This document shows, in pieces, positions 1 to 6,885 of a stretch of DNA of 13,290 nucleotides. The notes below the pieces were generated by a model. It ran no database searches and was not told where the DNA came from. It saw only the letters and a list, made by a program, of their open reading frames with translations. The position numbers were made by a program, and so were the translations under genes. Position 1 is the stretch's first letter; the number at the start of each line of letters is the position of its first letter. Location of the stretch: NCBI GenBank assembly GCA_026982175.1, contig JALSHP010000277.1, positions 1-13,290 of the forward strand, given 5' to 3'. The DNA is from Campylobacteraceae bacterium. GTDB taxonomy: Bacteria > Campylobacterota > Campylobacteria > Campylobacterales > Sulfurovaceae.

Positions 1-1
1 T

Positions 2-18
2 GTGATATACTTTATCAC
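2..18. repeat. Short inverted repeat near the window edge
   Basis: GTGATA (2-7) and TATCAC (13-18) form a perfect 6-bp stem with a 5-base spacer, followed by T-rich sequence. It could be the tail terminator of a gene to the left of the window or a small operator. Nothing else in bases 1-67 is recognisable, and chance is a real possibility in such AT-rich DNA. Confidence 0.25.
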
Positions 19-67
19 TATTTTAATTAAATTTTATGTAATTATACATCATTTTTAATAAAACTAG

Positions 68-95
68 TTGTCTATTTAAGGTGAACTGTTATATA
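68..95 (+). promoter_or_regulatory. Probable promoter (extended -10) of the small secreted-protein gene
   Basis: A -35-like TTGTCT (68-73) lies 16 bases before TATATA (90-95), which is preceded by TG one base upstream (87-88), giving an extended -10. Transcription would start near 102, about 30 bases before the ATG at 132. This also argues against the in-frame GTG at 81 as the start, since it would lie inside the promoter. The call rests on consensus matching by eye. Confidence 0.5.
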
Positions 96-131
96 GTTTT
101 AAATTATATATTTAAGAAAAAGGTAATAAAC

Positions 132-512
132 ATGATTAAGATTATAAGAGTACTAAAAAATACACTTTTCTTCCTCTTTACAACGAACGCTCTATATGCT
201 GCCCCTGCTCTACCAGTGAGTACACAAACGAATGATTCTAAAGTAGAAATAAGCGATGAGATTAAAATTGAAGCCCAATCTTCTACTCCAAGTAGTGACC
301 CAAAACTTAAACAGGGTGATGCTTGTAGTGATAGTAATGAGAATTTAGAAGAGGCAGAAGGTAAACTTATTACTATTGTCGATATAAAAATGGCAGAAGT
401 TATCCCTTGTGAGAAAGTTGATTGTAGTGACTTAAAACCTGCAAAAATGGGAAAAATAATTATAAGAAAATTACCACCAATGGCTAAAACCATTTCTTGT
501 GGTAAAAAATAA
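132..512 (+). CDS. Small secreted protein with two Cys-containing repeats, unknown function
   Basis: This 126-residue protein belongs to no family I recognise. The ATG at 132 is chosen because an AAGG-type ribosome site lies 8 bases upstream and a typical signal peptide follows: basic residues 2-9, a hydrophobic core at about 11-18, and a likely cut after Ala23 in ALYA. An in-frame GTG at 81 is possible but sits in the likely promoter. The mature part begins with an acidic, Ser/Thr-rich stretch (about 28-64), then two imperfect repeats (65-95 and 98-125). Each reads CSD, a spacer, GK-[LI]-I, then M-A-x2-I-x-C-x-K, with the GK lysine to MA spacing exactly 9 in both. The four cysteines (65, 93, 98, 123) could form two periplasmic disulfides, one per repeat; that is inference. 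The gene appears monocistronic. Confidence 0.75.
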   Translation: MIKIIRVLKNTLFFLFTTNALYAAPALPVSTQTNDSKVEISDEIKIEAQSSTPSSDPKLKQGDACSDSNENLEEAEGKLITIVDIKMAEVIPCEKVDCSDLKPAKMGKIIIRKLPPMAKTISCGKK

Positions 513-526
513 ACAGACCTCTTAAC

Positions 527-554
527 GTTAAATAAGCTTCAAAGCTTATTTAAC
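527..554 (+). terminator. Perfect 13-bp inverted repeat, probable terminator
   Basis: GTTAAATAAGCTT (527-539) is followed by CA and by its exact reverse complement (542-554). It sits 15 bases after the stop of the small secreted-protein gene and before the next promoter, so it likely ends that transcript. The stem is AT-rich and has no clean T-run after it, only a pyrimidine-rich TCTCTTCTTC, so it is not a canonical rho-independent terminator. The arms also hold two AAGCTT sites and an overlapping 10-bp palindrome, TTAACGTTAA (522-531), so a protein-binding site is an alternative. Confidence 0.5.
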
Positions 555-571
555 TCATATCTCTTCTTCGT

Positions 572-577
572 TATAAT
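572..577 (+). promoter_or_regulatory. -10 element (TATAAT) upstream of the dapC-murC operon
   Basis: A perfect TATAAT at 572-577 lies 33 bases before the GTG start at 611, giving a leader of about 27 bases. No good -35 is visible, only a weak TTTAAC at 549-554. A missing -35 is common for Campylobacterota sigma-70 promoters. Confidence 0.55.
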
Positions 578-610
578 CACAACTAAAATTTAATGCCATA
601 AAGATTTACT

Positions 611-1735
611 GTGAACTTTGAAACCTACCCCTTTGAAAAACTCAACACCCTTTTAGAAAATATCTCGCCCAATGAAGATTACGCACCCTTAAGCTTAACC
701 ATTGGTGAACCTCAATTTGAAACGCCCCAATTTATTTTAAATGTCTTAAGCAATTCAGCGTCCCTACTCAATAAATATCCCAAAACCTCTGGAGAGCCTG
801 TTTTAAGAGAAGCGATGCTTAAGTATCTAAAAACACGTTTTAATTTGGAACTCTCTAATGCACAGATTATTCCCACTTTTGGAACACGTGAAGTGCTTTT
901 TAACTTTCCACAGTTTTTACTGCATGACATTGAAAACTCTGTTATGGCTTACCCTAATCCTTTTTATCAAATTTATGAGGGAGCTGCCAAAGCAACACGT
1001 TCGCAAGTGGTTTACATTAATTTAGAAGCCAAAAACAACTTTGAACATATCGTTGAAGAGGAGGAATTAGCCAAGTGTCATTTTGTCATCATCAACACAC
1101 CCAACAACCCTACTTCAGCGACCATGATTATGGAAGAGCTAAGAAAATGGGTAAGATTAGCACAAAAGCATGACTTTGTACTGCTCAATGATGAGTGCTA
1201 CATAGACCTCTATTTAGATGAACCTGTTCCCTCTTTGCTCAATGCGAGTATAGAAGAAGGAAATCATGAATTTAAAAATATCTTAGTCGTCAATTCTGTT
1301 TCAAAACGCTCTTCTGCCCCTGGACTTCGTTCAGGCTTCATCGCGGGTGATGCCGAGATTTTAAAAGCCTACATGACTTACCGAACCTATGTTGGTTGTG
1401 CCTCCCCACTCCCACTACAACATGCAGCAGCTGTTGCATGGGCTGACCAAGAGCATGTCAATGGATTTCGAGCCAAATACCGTAAGAACTTTGAACTTGC
1501 CAAAGAGATTTTAGCCATTGAGTCACCTCTTGCCACCTTTTACATTTGGTTAGAGGTTGAAGATGAGATTAAATTTACCATAGAGCTTTACAAAAATTAC
1601 AACCTCAAAGTCATTCCTGGTTCATTCTTAGGACGAGAGGGGCAAGGAAAAGGGTTTGTAAGATTGGCACTGGTTTACGAAGAGAACAAAACAAAAGAGT
1701 GTTTAGAACGTATTAAAACCATGTTAGACAATTAA
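611..1735 (+). CDS. dapC: PLP-dependent aminotransferase, probable N-succinyldiaminopimelate aminotransferase (DapC)
   Basis: A fold-type I aminotransferase of 374 residues. It probably transfers an amino group from glutamate to N-succinyl-2-amino-6-ketopimelate, giving N-succinyl-LL-diaminopimelate for lysine and peptidoglycan. Visible landmarks are the substrate-side IGEPQFETP near residue 31, the NTPNNPTS loop (162-169), NDECY (193-197) with the PLP-binding Asp194 and Tyr197, and the Schiff-base lysine Lys232 in SVSKRSS. Arg240 follows, and a C-terminal FVRLAL holds Arg351, the usual carboxylate-binding arginine. The start is GTG with a weak ribosome site; the nearest upstream in-frame ATG (593) runs into a stop two codons later. 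The gene leads an operon with an unknown gene and murC, which fits a DAP role. Substrate specificity cannot be read from motifs, so another amino-acid aminotransferase is possible. Confidence 0.8.
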   Translation: MNFETYPFEKLNTLLENISPNEDYAPLSLTIGEPQFETPQFILNVLSNSASLLNKYPKTSGEPVLREAMLKYLKTRFNLELSNAQIIPTFGTREVLFNFPQFLLHDIENSVMAYPNPFYQIYEGAAKATRSQVVYINLEAKNNFEHIVEEEELAKCHFVIINTPNNPTSATMIMEELRKWVRLAQKHDFVLLNDECYIDLYLDEPVPSLLNASIEEGNHEFKNILVVNSVSKRSSAPGLRSGFIAGDAEILKAYMTYRTYVGCASPLPLQHAAAVAWADQEHVNGFRAKYRKNFELAKEILAIESPLATFYIWLEVEDEIKFTIELYKNYNLKVIPGSFLGREGQGKGFVRLALVYEENKTKECLERIKTMLDN

Positions 1736-1754
1736 AAAGATTGAGGAGAATAAG

Positions 1755-2348
1755 ATGCAACAAGAAGAGATAGACATAGAAGCACTAAAAACAAACGAAG
1801 AGTTCTTAGGCAATTTAAAAACCATAGAGAAAGAGATGAAAGAGGAGCTTAGCATCGCCAAAGGCTACCAACTTTTAGATGCCAAACTACTTTTAGAAGC
1901 TCCTGAAGATGAAATAAATGAGATTTTCACTTTCATTGTCAACACAGCCTTTGATGTTTTAGCCACCAAACTCACTGAAGGAAAAGGCTTTGACATGAAT
2001 GAGTATGAAGATTTAGCTACTGCTAGAGCCATCTATGAAAATGGTATTCAGCGTTACAGTGAAAATGATAAAAAAGGCTCAAAAGAGATTTTTTTAGTCT
2101 TAAATCATACCATGGAAGATGAGACGCTTAAAGATGCGATGATGGTTCATGCTTGTGCCGTAATGGCAGGTCATACTTTTGATGATTTTATTGAAAACCT
2201 TGTGGATATTACAGGAGTTGATGAGTCTGACCCAACGGCATTTTTCATTCAAACTTTTGCCCAACCTACTGATATTTTACTCAATATGTTTGCCAAATAT
2301 GTCAAACTTGGCAAAGAGGAGTTGAAAGTTTTGGAAGAGAGTAAATAA
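1755..2348 (+). CDS. Acidic cytoplasmic protein of unknown function, between dapC and murC
   Basis: A 197-residue protein I do not recognise. It starts at an ATG preceded by a strong GAGGAG (1743-1748) six bases upstream and lies 19 bases after dapC. It has no signal peptide and no convincing membrane segment. It is rich in Glu, Asp and Lys and looks largely helical, with an amphipathic Glu/Lys-rich start (residues about 1-35), a hydrophobic helix (about 57-75) and a second hydrophobic patch near 127-150. There are only two His (126, 132 region and 140 region) and a single Cys near 133, with no evident catalytic motif. Its stop overlaps the murC start by one base (TAATG), so the two are likely translationally coupled. 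An accessory role in envelope precursor synthesis is only a guess from position. Confidence 0.8.
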   Translation: MQQEEIDIEALKTNEEFLGNLKTIEKEMKEELSIAKGYQLLDAKLLLEAPEDEINEIFTFIVNTAFDVLATKLTEGKGFDMNEYEDLATARAIYENGIQRYSENDKKGSKEIFLVLNHTMEDETLKDAMMVHACAVMAGHTFDDFIENLVDITGVDESDPTAFFIQTFAQPTDILLNMFAKYVKLGKEELKVLEESK

Positions 2349-3679
2349 TGAATAATATTCAAAAACAAAAAATACACTTCATAGGTATCGGAGGCATCGG
2401 TCTCTCAGCTTTAGCAAAACTTTTAGCAAACTGTGGTCATAGCATCTCTGGTTCAGACATCAAACAGACAGAAATCACCAACGATTTAGCCCTAAACTTT
2501 GGGGCGAAAATCACCATTCCTCACCATGGAGATGCTGTTGAGGGTGTTGACAAAATCATCTACTCAGCAGCCGTTCGTCCTAACAATCCAGAGTATCAAA
2601 GAGCCAAAGAGCTTGGCATTAAACTGCTTTCTCGAAAAGAGTCACTCATTGAAATTTTAGGAGACAAAGAGGTCTATGCAGTAGGTGGAGCTCATGGAAA
2701 AAGTACGACTTCAGCGATGCTAAGTGCCATCATTCCTAACTCCAATGCACTCATAGGAGCAATTAGCAAAGAGTTTGGTTCAAACGTTCGTCATGCCGAA
2801 AATAACAAAGTAGTGTTTGAAGCAGATGAGAGCGATGAGAGCTTTTTAAACTCCAATCCTTATCTTGCCATTGTCACCAATGTAGAGCCTGAACACATGG
2901 AGTATTATGAGTATGATGAAGAGCGATTTTATAACGCCTATAGAAACTTTTTAAGCCTTGCACAAGTACGCATTATCAATGCAGAAGATGAGTTTTTAGC
3001 TTCACTTGAAATCCAAAGTACCAAACTCTACCCTTCTAAAGATATAAGCAACATAGAGTTTGTTTTGGTCAATGGTGAGCCTCACACAAAATTTAGTTTT
3101 AAAAATTTTGGCGAGTTTGAAGTTTTTGGTTTTGGAAATCACATCGCCCTTGACGCTGCTTTGGCAATTTTAGGCGCGTTAGAAATGGGTGAGGAGCTAG
3201 AAGATATTCGTCAAAACCTCCTTAATTACAAAGGCATCAAAAAACGTTTTGACATTGTTCAAAACGATGAAGATTGTGTTGTCATCGACGACTATGGTCA
3301 CCACCCAACTGAAATCAAAGTGACTATGGAGTCGCTTCAAGCCTATAAAAAACTTAGAAGCTTTAACAAACTCAACGTCATTTGGCAACCTCATAAATAT
3401 AGCCGAACGCTTGACAATTTACCTGCTTTTGTAGAGTGTTTTGAAGGCGTTGATGAATTGGTCATCTTACCCATTTGGTCAGCAGGAGAGCTAGAGGTGG
3501 ACATTGACCTCAAAGGAGCTTTTTCACGCTACAAACTCCACATGGCAGACAGCATAACGCGAAAAGATGGTGTCGTTCAAATCATCAAAGACAACAACAT
3601 CATCAAAGAGTATCGTGAAGACCTTATCACTGCTTTTGGTGCTGGAGATATTACCTATCAAATTCGTGGAGAGAGTTAA
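2348..3679 (+). CDS. murC: UDP-N-acetylmuramate--L-alanine ligase MurC
   Basis: MurC joins L-alanine to UDP-N-acetylmuramic acid with ATP, the first amino-acid addition in cytoplasmic peptidoglycan precursor synthesis. All three Mur-ligase domains are present. The N-terminal Rossmann part carries GIGGIGLSALAKLL (13-26). The ATPase centre has the P-loop GGAHGKSTT (113-121, Lys118), the acidic EADESDESF (158-166) and NVEPEHMEYY (178-187). The C-terminal domain opens with the MurC hallmark DDYGHHPTE (314-322), then WQPHKYSRT (346-354) and GAGDI (431-435). At 443 residues it has normal family length. The ATG overlaps the previous stop by one base. The operon pairs it with dapC, so one transcript covers both DAP supply and the first stem-peptide ligation. 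All key motifs look intact. Confidence 0.97.
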   Translation: MNNIQKQKIHFIGIGGIGLSALAKLLANCGHSISGSDIKQTEITNDLALNFGAKITIPHHGDAVEGVDKIIYSAAVRPNNPEYQRAKELGIKLLSRKESLIEILGDKEVYAVGGAHGKSTTSAMLSAIIPNSNALIGAISKEFGSNVRHAENNKVVFEADESDESFLNSNPYLAIVTNVEPEHMEYYEYDEERFYNAYRNFLSLAQVRIINAEDEFLASLEIQSTKLYPSKDISNIEFVLVNGEPHTKFSFKNFGEFEVFGFGNHIALDAALAILGALEMGEELEDIRQNLLNYKGIKKRFDIVQNDEDCVVIDDYGHHPTEIKVTMESLQAYKKLRSFNKLNVIWQPHKYSRTLDNLPAFVECFEGVDELVILPIWSAGELEVDIDLKGAFSRYKLHMADSITRKDGVVQIIKDNNIIKEYREDLITAFGAGDITYQIRGES

Positions 3680-3693
3680 AATTAACCAAAAAC

Positions 3694-3702
3694 TGCTATA
3701 AT
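3694..3702 (+). promoter_or_regulatory. Extended -10 promoter (TGCTATAAT) of the Uma2 gene
   Basis: TGCTATAAT at 3694-3702 is a perfect extended -10 in the 49-base gap after murC. It is followed 16 bases later by AGGAG (3719-3723), five bases before the ATG at 3729. No clear -35 is seen. This suggests the nuclease-like gene is transcribed on its own, although read-through from murC is possible because no terminator separates them. Confidence 0.65.
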
Positions 3703-3728
3703 AAAACCAATAAATTATAGGAGTTATC

Positions 3729-4265
3729 ATGTTTGCTCAAACTTACACAGAATATTACACAGTTGAAGACCGTGAGCATTGGCAAGATGATTGGGAATTA
3801 ATCTATGGTTCTCCCTATGCCATGGCTCCGTCACCTCTTGTTACGCATCAAAGCATTAGTATGAAAATTGCCAGACAATTAGATGAACAGCTTGACAACT
3901 GTCCCAAATGTCAAGCCCTCTTTGAAATAGATTGGGAAATATCAAGTGACACCGTAGTCAAACCAGATACCTTGGTCATCTGTTATGAACCTGATGAGAA
4001 AATCACCAAAAAGCCTGAACTTATTTTTGAGATTGCTTCTAAGTCAACGGTAAAACGTGATGAGACGCTAAAGTTTGAACTCTATGAGCAAGAGGGTGTT
4101 GAGTTTTACGTGATTGTCTATCCTAAAAAACAAATGGCAAAACTCTACCAACTCAAAGAGGGTCGTTACCTCAAAGTGGGTGATTTTTCAGATGAGCGTT
4201 ATGAGTTTGAACTAAAAAAATGTAAAATTGATTTTGATTTTTCTAAGATTTGGAGGAGGAGGTAA
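3729..4265 (+). CDS. Uma2-family (DUF820) PD-(D/E)XK nuclease-like protein
   Basis: A 178-residue protein with the Uma2/DUF820 layout, a restriction-endonuclease-like fold whose cellular role is largely unknown. Visible landmarks are WELIYGSPYAMAPSP (22-36) followed by the helix start HQSISMKIARQL, then KPDTLVI with Asp80. Next come PELIFEIASKST (96-107) with Glu101, a conserved-type Asp111, Lys115 and Tyr119, and EFYVIVYP in place of the usual EYWLVDP. The putative acidic metal ligands (Asp80, Glu101) are present, and Lys103-Lys105 lie beside them, so nothing shows inactivation. A CPKC pair (59 and 62 by position, N-C-P-K-C) is an unusual touch. It has its own promoter and ends 11 bases from the convergent double-AAA gene. 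Activity on DNA is not demonstrable from sequence. Confidence 0.85.
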   Translation: MFAQTYTEYYTVEDREHWQDDWELIYGSPYAMAPSPLVTHQSISMKIARQLDEQLDNCPKCQALFEIDWEISSDTVVKPDTLVICYEPDEKITKKPELIFEIASKSTVKRDETLKFELYEQEGVEFYVIVYPKKQMAKLYQLKEGRYLKVGDFSDERYEFELKKCKIDFDFSKIWRRR

Positions 4266-4276
4266 GCACTTAGGTC

Positions 4277-6823
4277 TTACACCAAAACCTCTCTCAAATC
4301 CTCTTCATACATTATCTCTTTGTCCAACAACAACAAAGTTAAGCCCTCTACTTTTTCCCAATGTTCATCCATAAGTTTGAGCGTTTTGGCTTCAGCTTCT
4401 CGCATCCAACGCTCAATGGCATCGTTTATTTTTGGGTCATCACATTGGAGATTTTGAGTCCCTGTTTGTTCTTTTTGGGCATCATGCTTCATCTCTTTGG
4501 TTTTCACGTAACGTAGCTCTTCATCCATACCATAATGAGCAATGGCGATAAACGCATCGTTAATGGCGTGTTTTAAATCTGAAGCTGCTTCCATGTCCAG
4601 TCCATCTATTGCTCCATACTTTTTCATTTGGGCAATTCTTCCTGCCAATGAGATACAAATTCGGTTCTTCATCCCCTCTATGGTGATGTTTTTTTGCAGT
4701 TTATCAAAGTTGGTCTCAATGAAGCCATTTTGATGGTTTTTAGGAATTACAGAGACCTGTTTGAGAGGAACATTGGGCATTAACACTTTAGAGATGACCA
4801 CATGAGCAGCTTCACGCACGGCTGTCTTTTCATAAACACTCTCATCTAATATCTGGGCATGTCCCTCACCATATTTGACAAAATTTATCTGCTCTATTAA
4901 AATCTCTTGGCTAATGGCAGGAATATCATTTCGTATACAATAAAAAGATGCCTCTTTGCTAATGAGTTCAAGCTGAGCTCCAGTGAGTCCTGCTGTGGCA
5001 ATGAGTAGTTTATTTATGTCAAACTCACCAGAAGTTGGTTTTTCTTTGATGATTTTGTCAATGAAATATTTTCTAGCATCACGGTCAAGGTCATCAATGG
5101 GAATGTGAATCTCAATTCGTCCTGGTCGAATAATAGCAGGGTCAATGTTCTCCTTGTAATTTGTCGCAGCAATGATGAAAATGTGTTCATCTTCTTTGTT
5201 AGCAAACCCATCCATTTCAGCTAAAAATTTATTAATCTGTACCTCACGGCTGTTCTCTTTTTCACGCTTTCCAATGGTATCAATCTCATCAATAAAAATA
5301 ATCGCTGGAGCATAATCTTTGGCTTTTTCAAACACTTTTTTAATCTTGTCAAGTTGTAAAAGTTCAACCCCTGTAATGGAGATAAACGGCAACTCTGCTT
5401 CAGCAGAAAAAGCTTTGGCTAAGAGTGTTTTTCCTGTTCCTGGAGGTCCATAGAGGAGCATCCCTTTTGGAGGTTGGATGTTAAAATCTTTAAGAAGTTT
5501 TGGCTCTTTTAAAAACTTAATGACCTCTAAGAGTCTGCTTTTTGCTTTGTGGTGTCCTGCAATGTCATCGAACGAAACATTGGGAATGTCAAAGACCAAA
5601 CCATCTTCTGAAAAGTCGCGAATACGTTTAACTTGTTTAAAAGAACAACTTTTTATTTTATAGGTGAGGCTTGTGCCTTTTATGCTAAAACCATCATCAA
5701 TTTCAAGCTTAATGTTCTTTCTAAAAAGCTCTTTGACTAACTTCTCCTCTTTGATTAAGGGGTAAATGTTATTCATAAGGAATTGCGTTGCATCTTTAGA
5801 GATGCTCACTTTTATCTCTTCAAACTCCGTAATGGCTCTGTTTTTCCCTTGAATATAATCCGTTAATTTAGTAAAAAACACTTCACCCATTTTATTTTTA
5901 ATTCTTCTGGCATCAAACTCTGGGGCAAAAAGCAAAATCTGTGTGGTTAAAAACTTCTCAAAGTTTTTATCTACCTTAAACTCAATCTCCATGGTCGAGT
6001 CAAATGCTTTTTGATACTCTAAAAAACTCTTTTTACCAATCGCTTCATAGGCAACATAGTTGAGTTTATTAAACAAGACAATGGTCGCTTGAGAGAAACG
6101 TGAAATAAGTTCAGGAATAATTGCTTTTTGATTTCCACCTGTCTTAATGTTTCGCTTCTCTTCTCGTTTTAATGCATCTAAAATCATACTCTCAGCTTGG
6201 ATATAGTCATCTTCTACCAACTCAATAAACTTACTATCGCTGTATAATTCTTTCCCCAAAGAGGAGGTAATAATGAAAATAGTTTGTCTAAAATCGACAA
6301 TAAAATTGGCATTTCCCTCATTGTAAATCTTAGCATCATCATCACTACAAGGCTGGTCACTCATCTTGTCCCAACCACACGCATCACGCATCTCACCACC
6401 TTCAAAAATGGAGAGCAAGTTGTTTTGGATAACATTATCAGCTTTTTCAAATGCATCTAGCACAATAATGGTTTTAGGATTGTCATAGACAAAACCTGTG
6501 AGTTGCCCTACCCCATAACCAGACCACCCCTTAGGATAACCATATAGTTCACCCCCATTTTGTTCATGGTACTGTGTCATGTCAAATTTACGGATTTTAT
6601 ACTCACTCATCTCTTTGGTCATAAGCTCCGAGAGATAGGTCTTACCTGTGGCTGGTGGTCCTAAAAAGAGATAGGTTGCTTTGGGGCGATTGTTGTCAAG
6701 AACAATGTTACTTTTAATACTGTTTGCAATCACCTCTATGGCTCGGTCTTGACCAAATAGATTTTTGGCAAGAGCTTCTTTCATATTTTTAGCATCTTTT
6801 ATGTAGAGTAGTCCATCATTCAT
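4277..6823 (-). CDS. Double-AAA protein: ClpA/B-D2-like module fused to a FtsH-like module with degenerate M41 protease domain
   Basis: An 848-residue soluble protein without signal or membrane helices. Residues about 20-335 resemble the second AAA module of ClpA/ClpB: LFGQDRA (22-28), Walker A GPPATGKT (55-62), a GWSGYG pore-loop region (99-104), Walker B IIVLDAFEKA and an arginine finger at Arg242. An acidic insert with Cys149 and Cys159 precedes FRQTIFIITSS. Residues about 415-650 resemble FtsH: Walker A GPPGTGKT (459-466), Walker B IIFIDE (508-513), sensor AATN, RPGR (566-569). Residues about 660-848 align with the M41 peptidase domain. Three expected functional sites are altered: Ala124 replaces the Walker B Glu of AAA1, AAA2 is about 6 residues short exactly where FtsH has its FVG pore loop, and HExxH is RExxH (670-674). 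The second AAA ATPase site looks intact. A chaperone or remodelling role without proteolysis is my inference. Confidence 0.88.
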   Translation of the reverse strand: MNDGLLYIKDAKNMKEALAKNLFGQDRAIEVIANSIKSNIVLDNNRPKATYLFLGPPATGKTYLSELMTKEMSEYKIRKFDMTQYHEQNGGELYGYPKGWSGYGVGQLTGFVYDNPKTIIVLDAFEKADNVIQNNLLSIFEGGEMRDACGWDKMSDQPCSDDDAKIYNEGNANFIVDFRQTIFIITSSLGKELYSDSKFIELVEDDYIQAESMILDALKREEKRNIKTGGNQKAIIPELISRFSQATIVLFNKLNYVAYEAIGKKSFLEYQKAFDSTMEIEFKVDKNFEKFLTTQILLFAPEFDARRIKNKMGEVFFTKLTDYIQGKNRAITEFEEIKVSISKDATQFLMNNIYPLIKEEKLVKELFRKNIKLEIDDGFSIKGTSLTYKIKSCSFKQVKRIRDFSEDGLVFDIPNVSFDDIAGHHKAKSRLLEVIKFLKEPKLLKDFNIQPPKGMLLYGPPGTGKTLLAKAFSAEAELPFISITGVELLQLDKIKKVFEKAKDYAPAIIFIDEIDTIGKREKENSREVQINKFLAEMDGFANKEDEHIFIIAATNYKENIDPAIIRPGRIEIHIPIDDLDRDARKYFIDKIIKEKPTSGEFDINKLLIATAGLTGAQLELISKEASFYCIRNDIPAISQEILIEQINFVKYGEGHAQILDESVYEKTAVREAAHVVISKVLMPNVPLKQVSVIPKNHQNGFIETNFDKLQKNITIEGMKNRICISLAGRIAQMKKYGAIDGLDMEAASDLKHAINDAFIAIAHYGMDEELRYVKTKEMKHDAQKEQTGTQNLQCDDPKINDAIERWMREAEAKTLKLMDEHWEKVEGLTLLLLDKEIMYEEDLREVLV

Positions 6824-6853
6824 GTTGTTTTCTTTGTGTTCAATTTTAGGGGG

Positions 6854-6859
6854 ATTTTA
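6854..6859 (-). promoter_or_regulatory. Possible -10 element for the double-AAA gene
   Basis: Read on the minus strand, GCTAAAAT (hexamer TAAAAT at 6859-6854) lies about 30 bases before the ATG, in the 132-base gap between this gene and the upstream operon's terminator. No good -35 is seen, and the ribosome site is weak (AAAGAAAA). It is plausible mainly because a terminator just upstream implies a separate promoter. Confidence 0.3.
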
Positions 6860-6885
6860 GCTAGATTTGTTTTAATTTTAGGGGT

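Noticed and set aside
81..131. GTG at 81 as the start of the small secreted protein (17 extra residues)
   Set aside because: It lies inside the likely promoter, and the ATG at 132 has a well-spaced ribosome site and a clean signal peptide.
104..493. Antisense open frame of 129 codons over the small secreted protein
   Set aside because: It is the shadow of the plus-strand gene; no ribosome site and a composition typical of reversed coding.
4266..4276. Terminator between the convergent Uma2 and double-AAA genes
   Set aside because: Only a 5-bp GTAAG/CTTAC pairing (4262-4280 region) is present, too weak and without a T-run.
4277..6823. Annotating the double-AAA gene simply as ftsH
   Set aside because: There is no membrane anchor, an extra Clp-type module, a missing pore loop and a broken HExxH, so the FtsH name would mislead.
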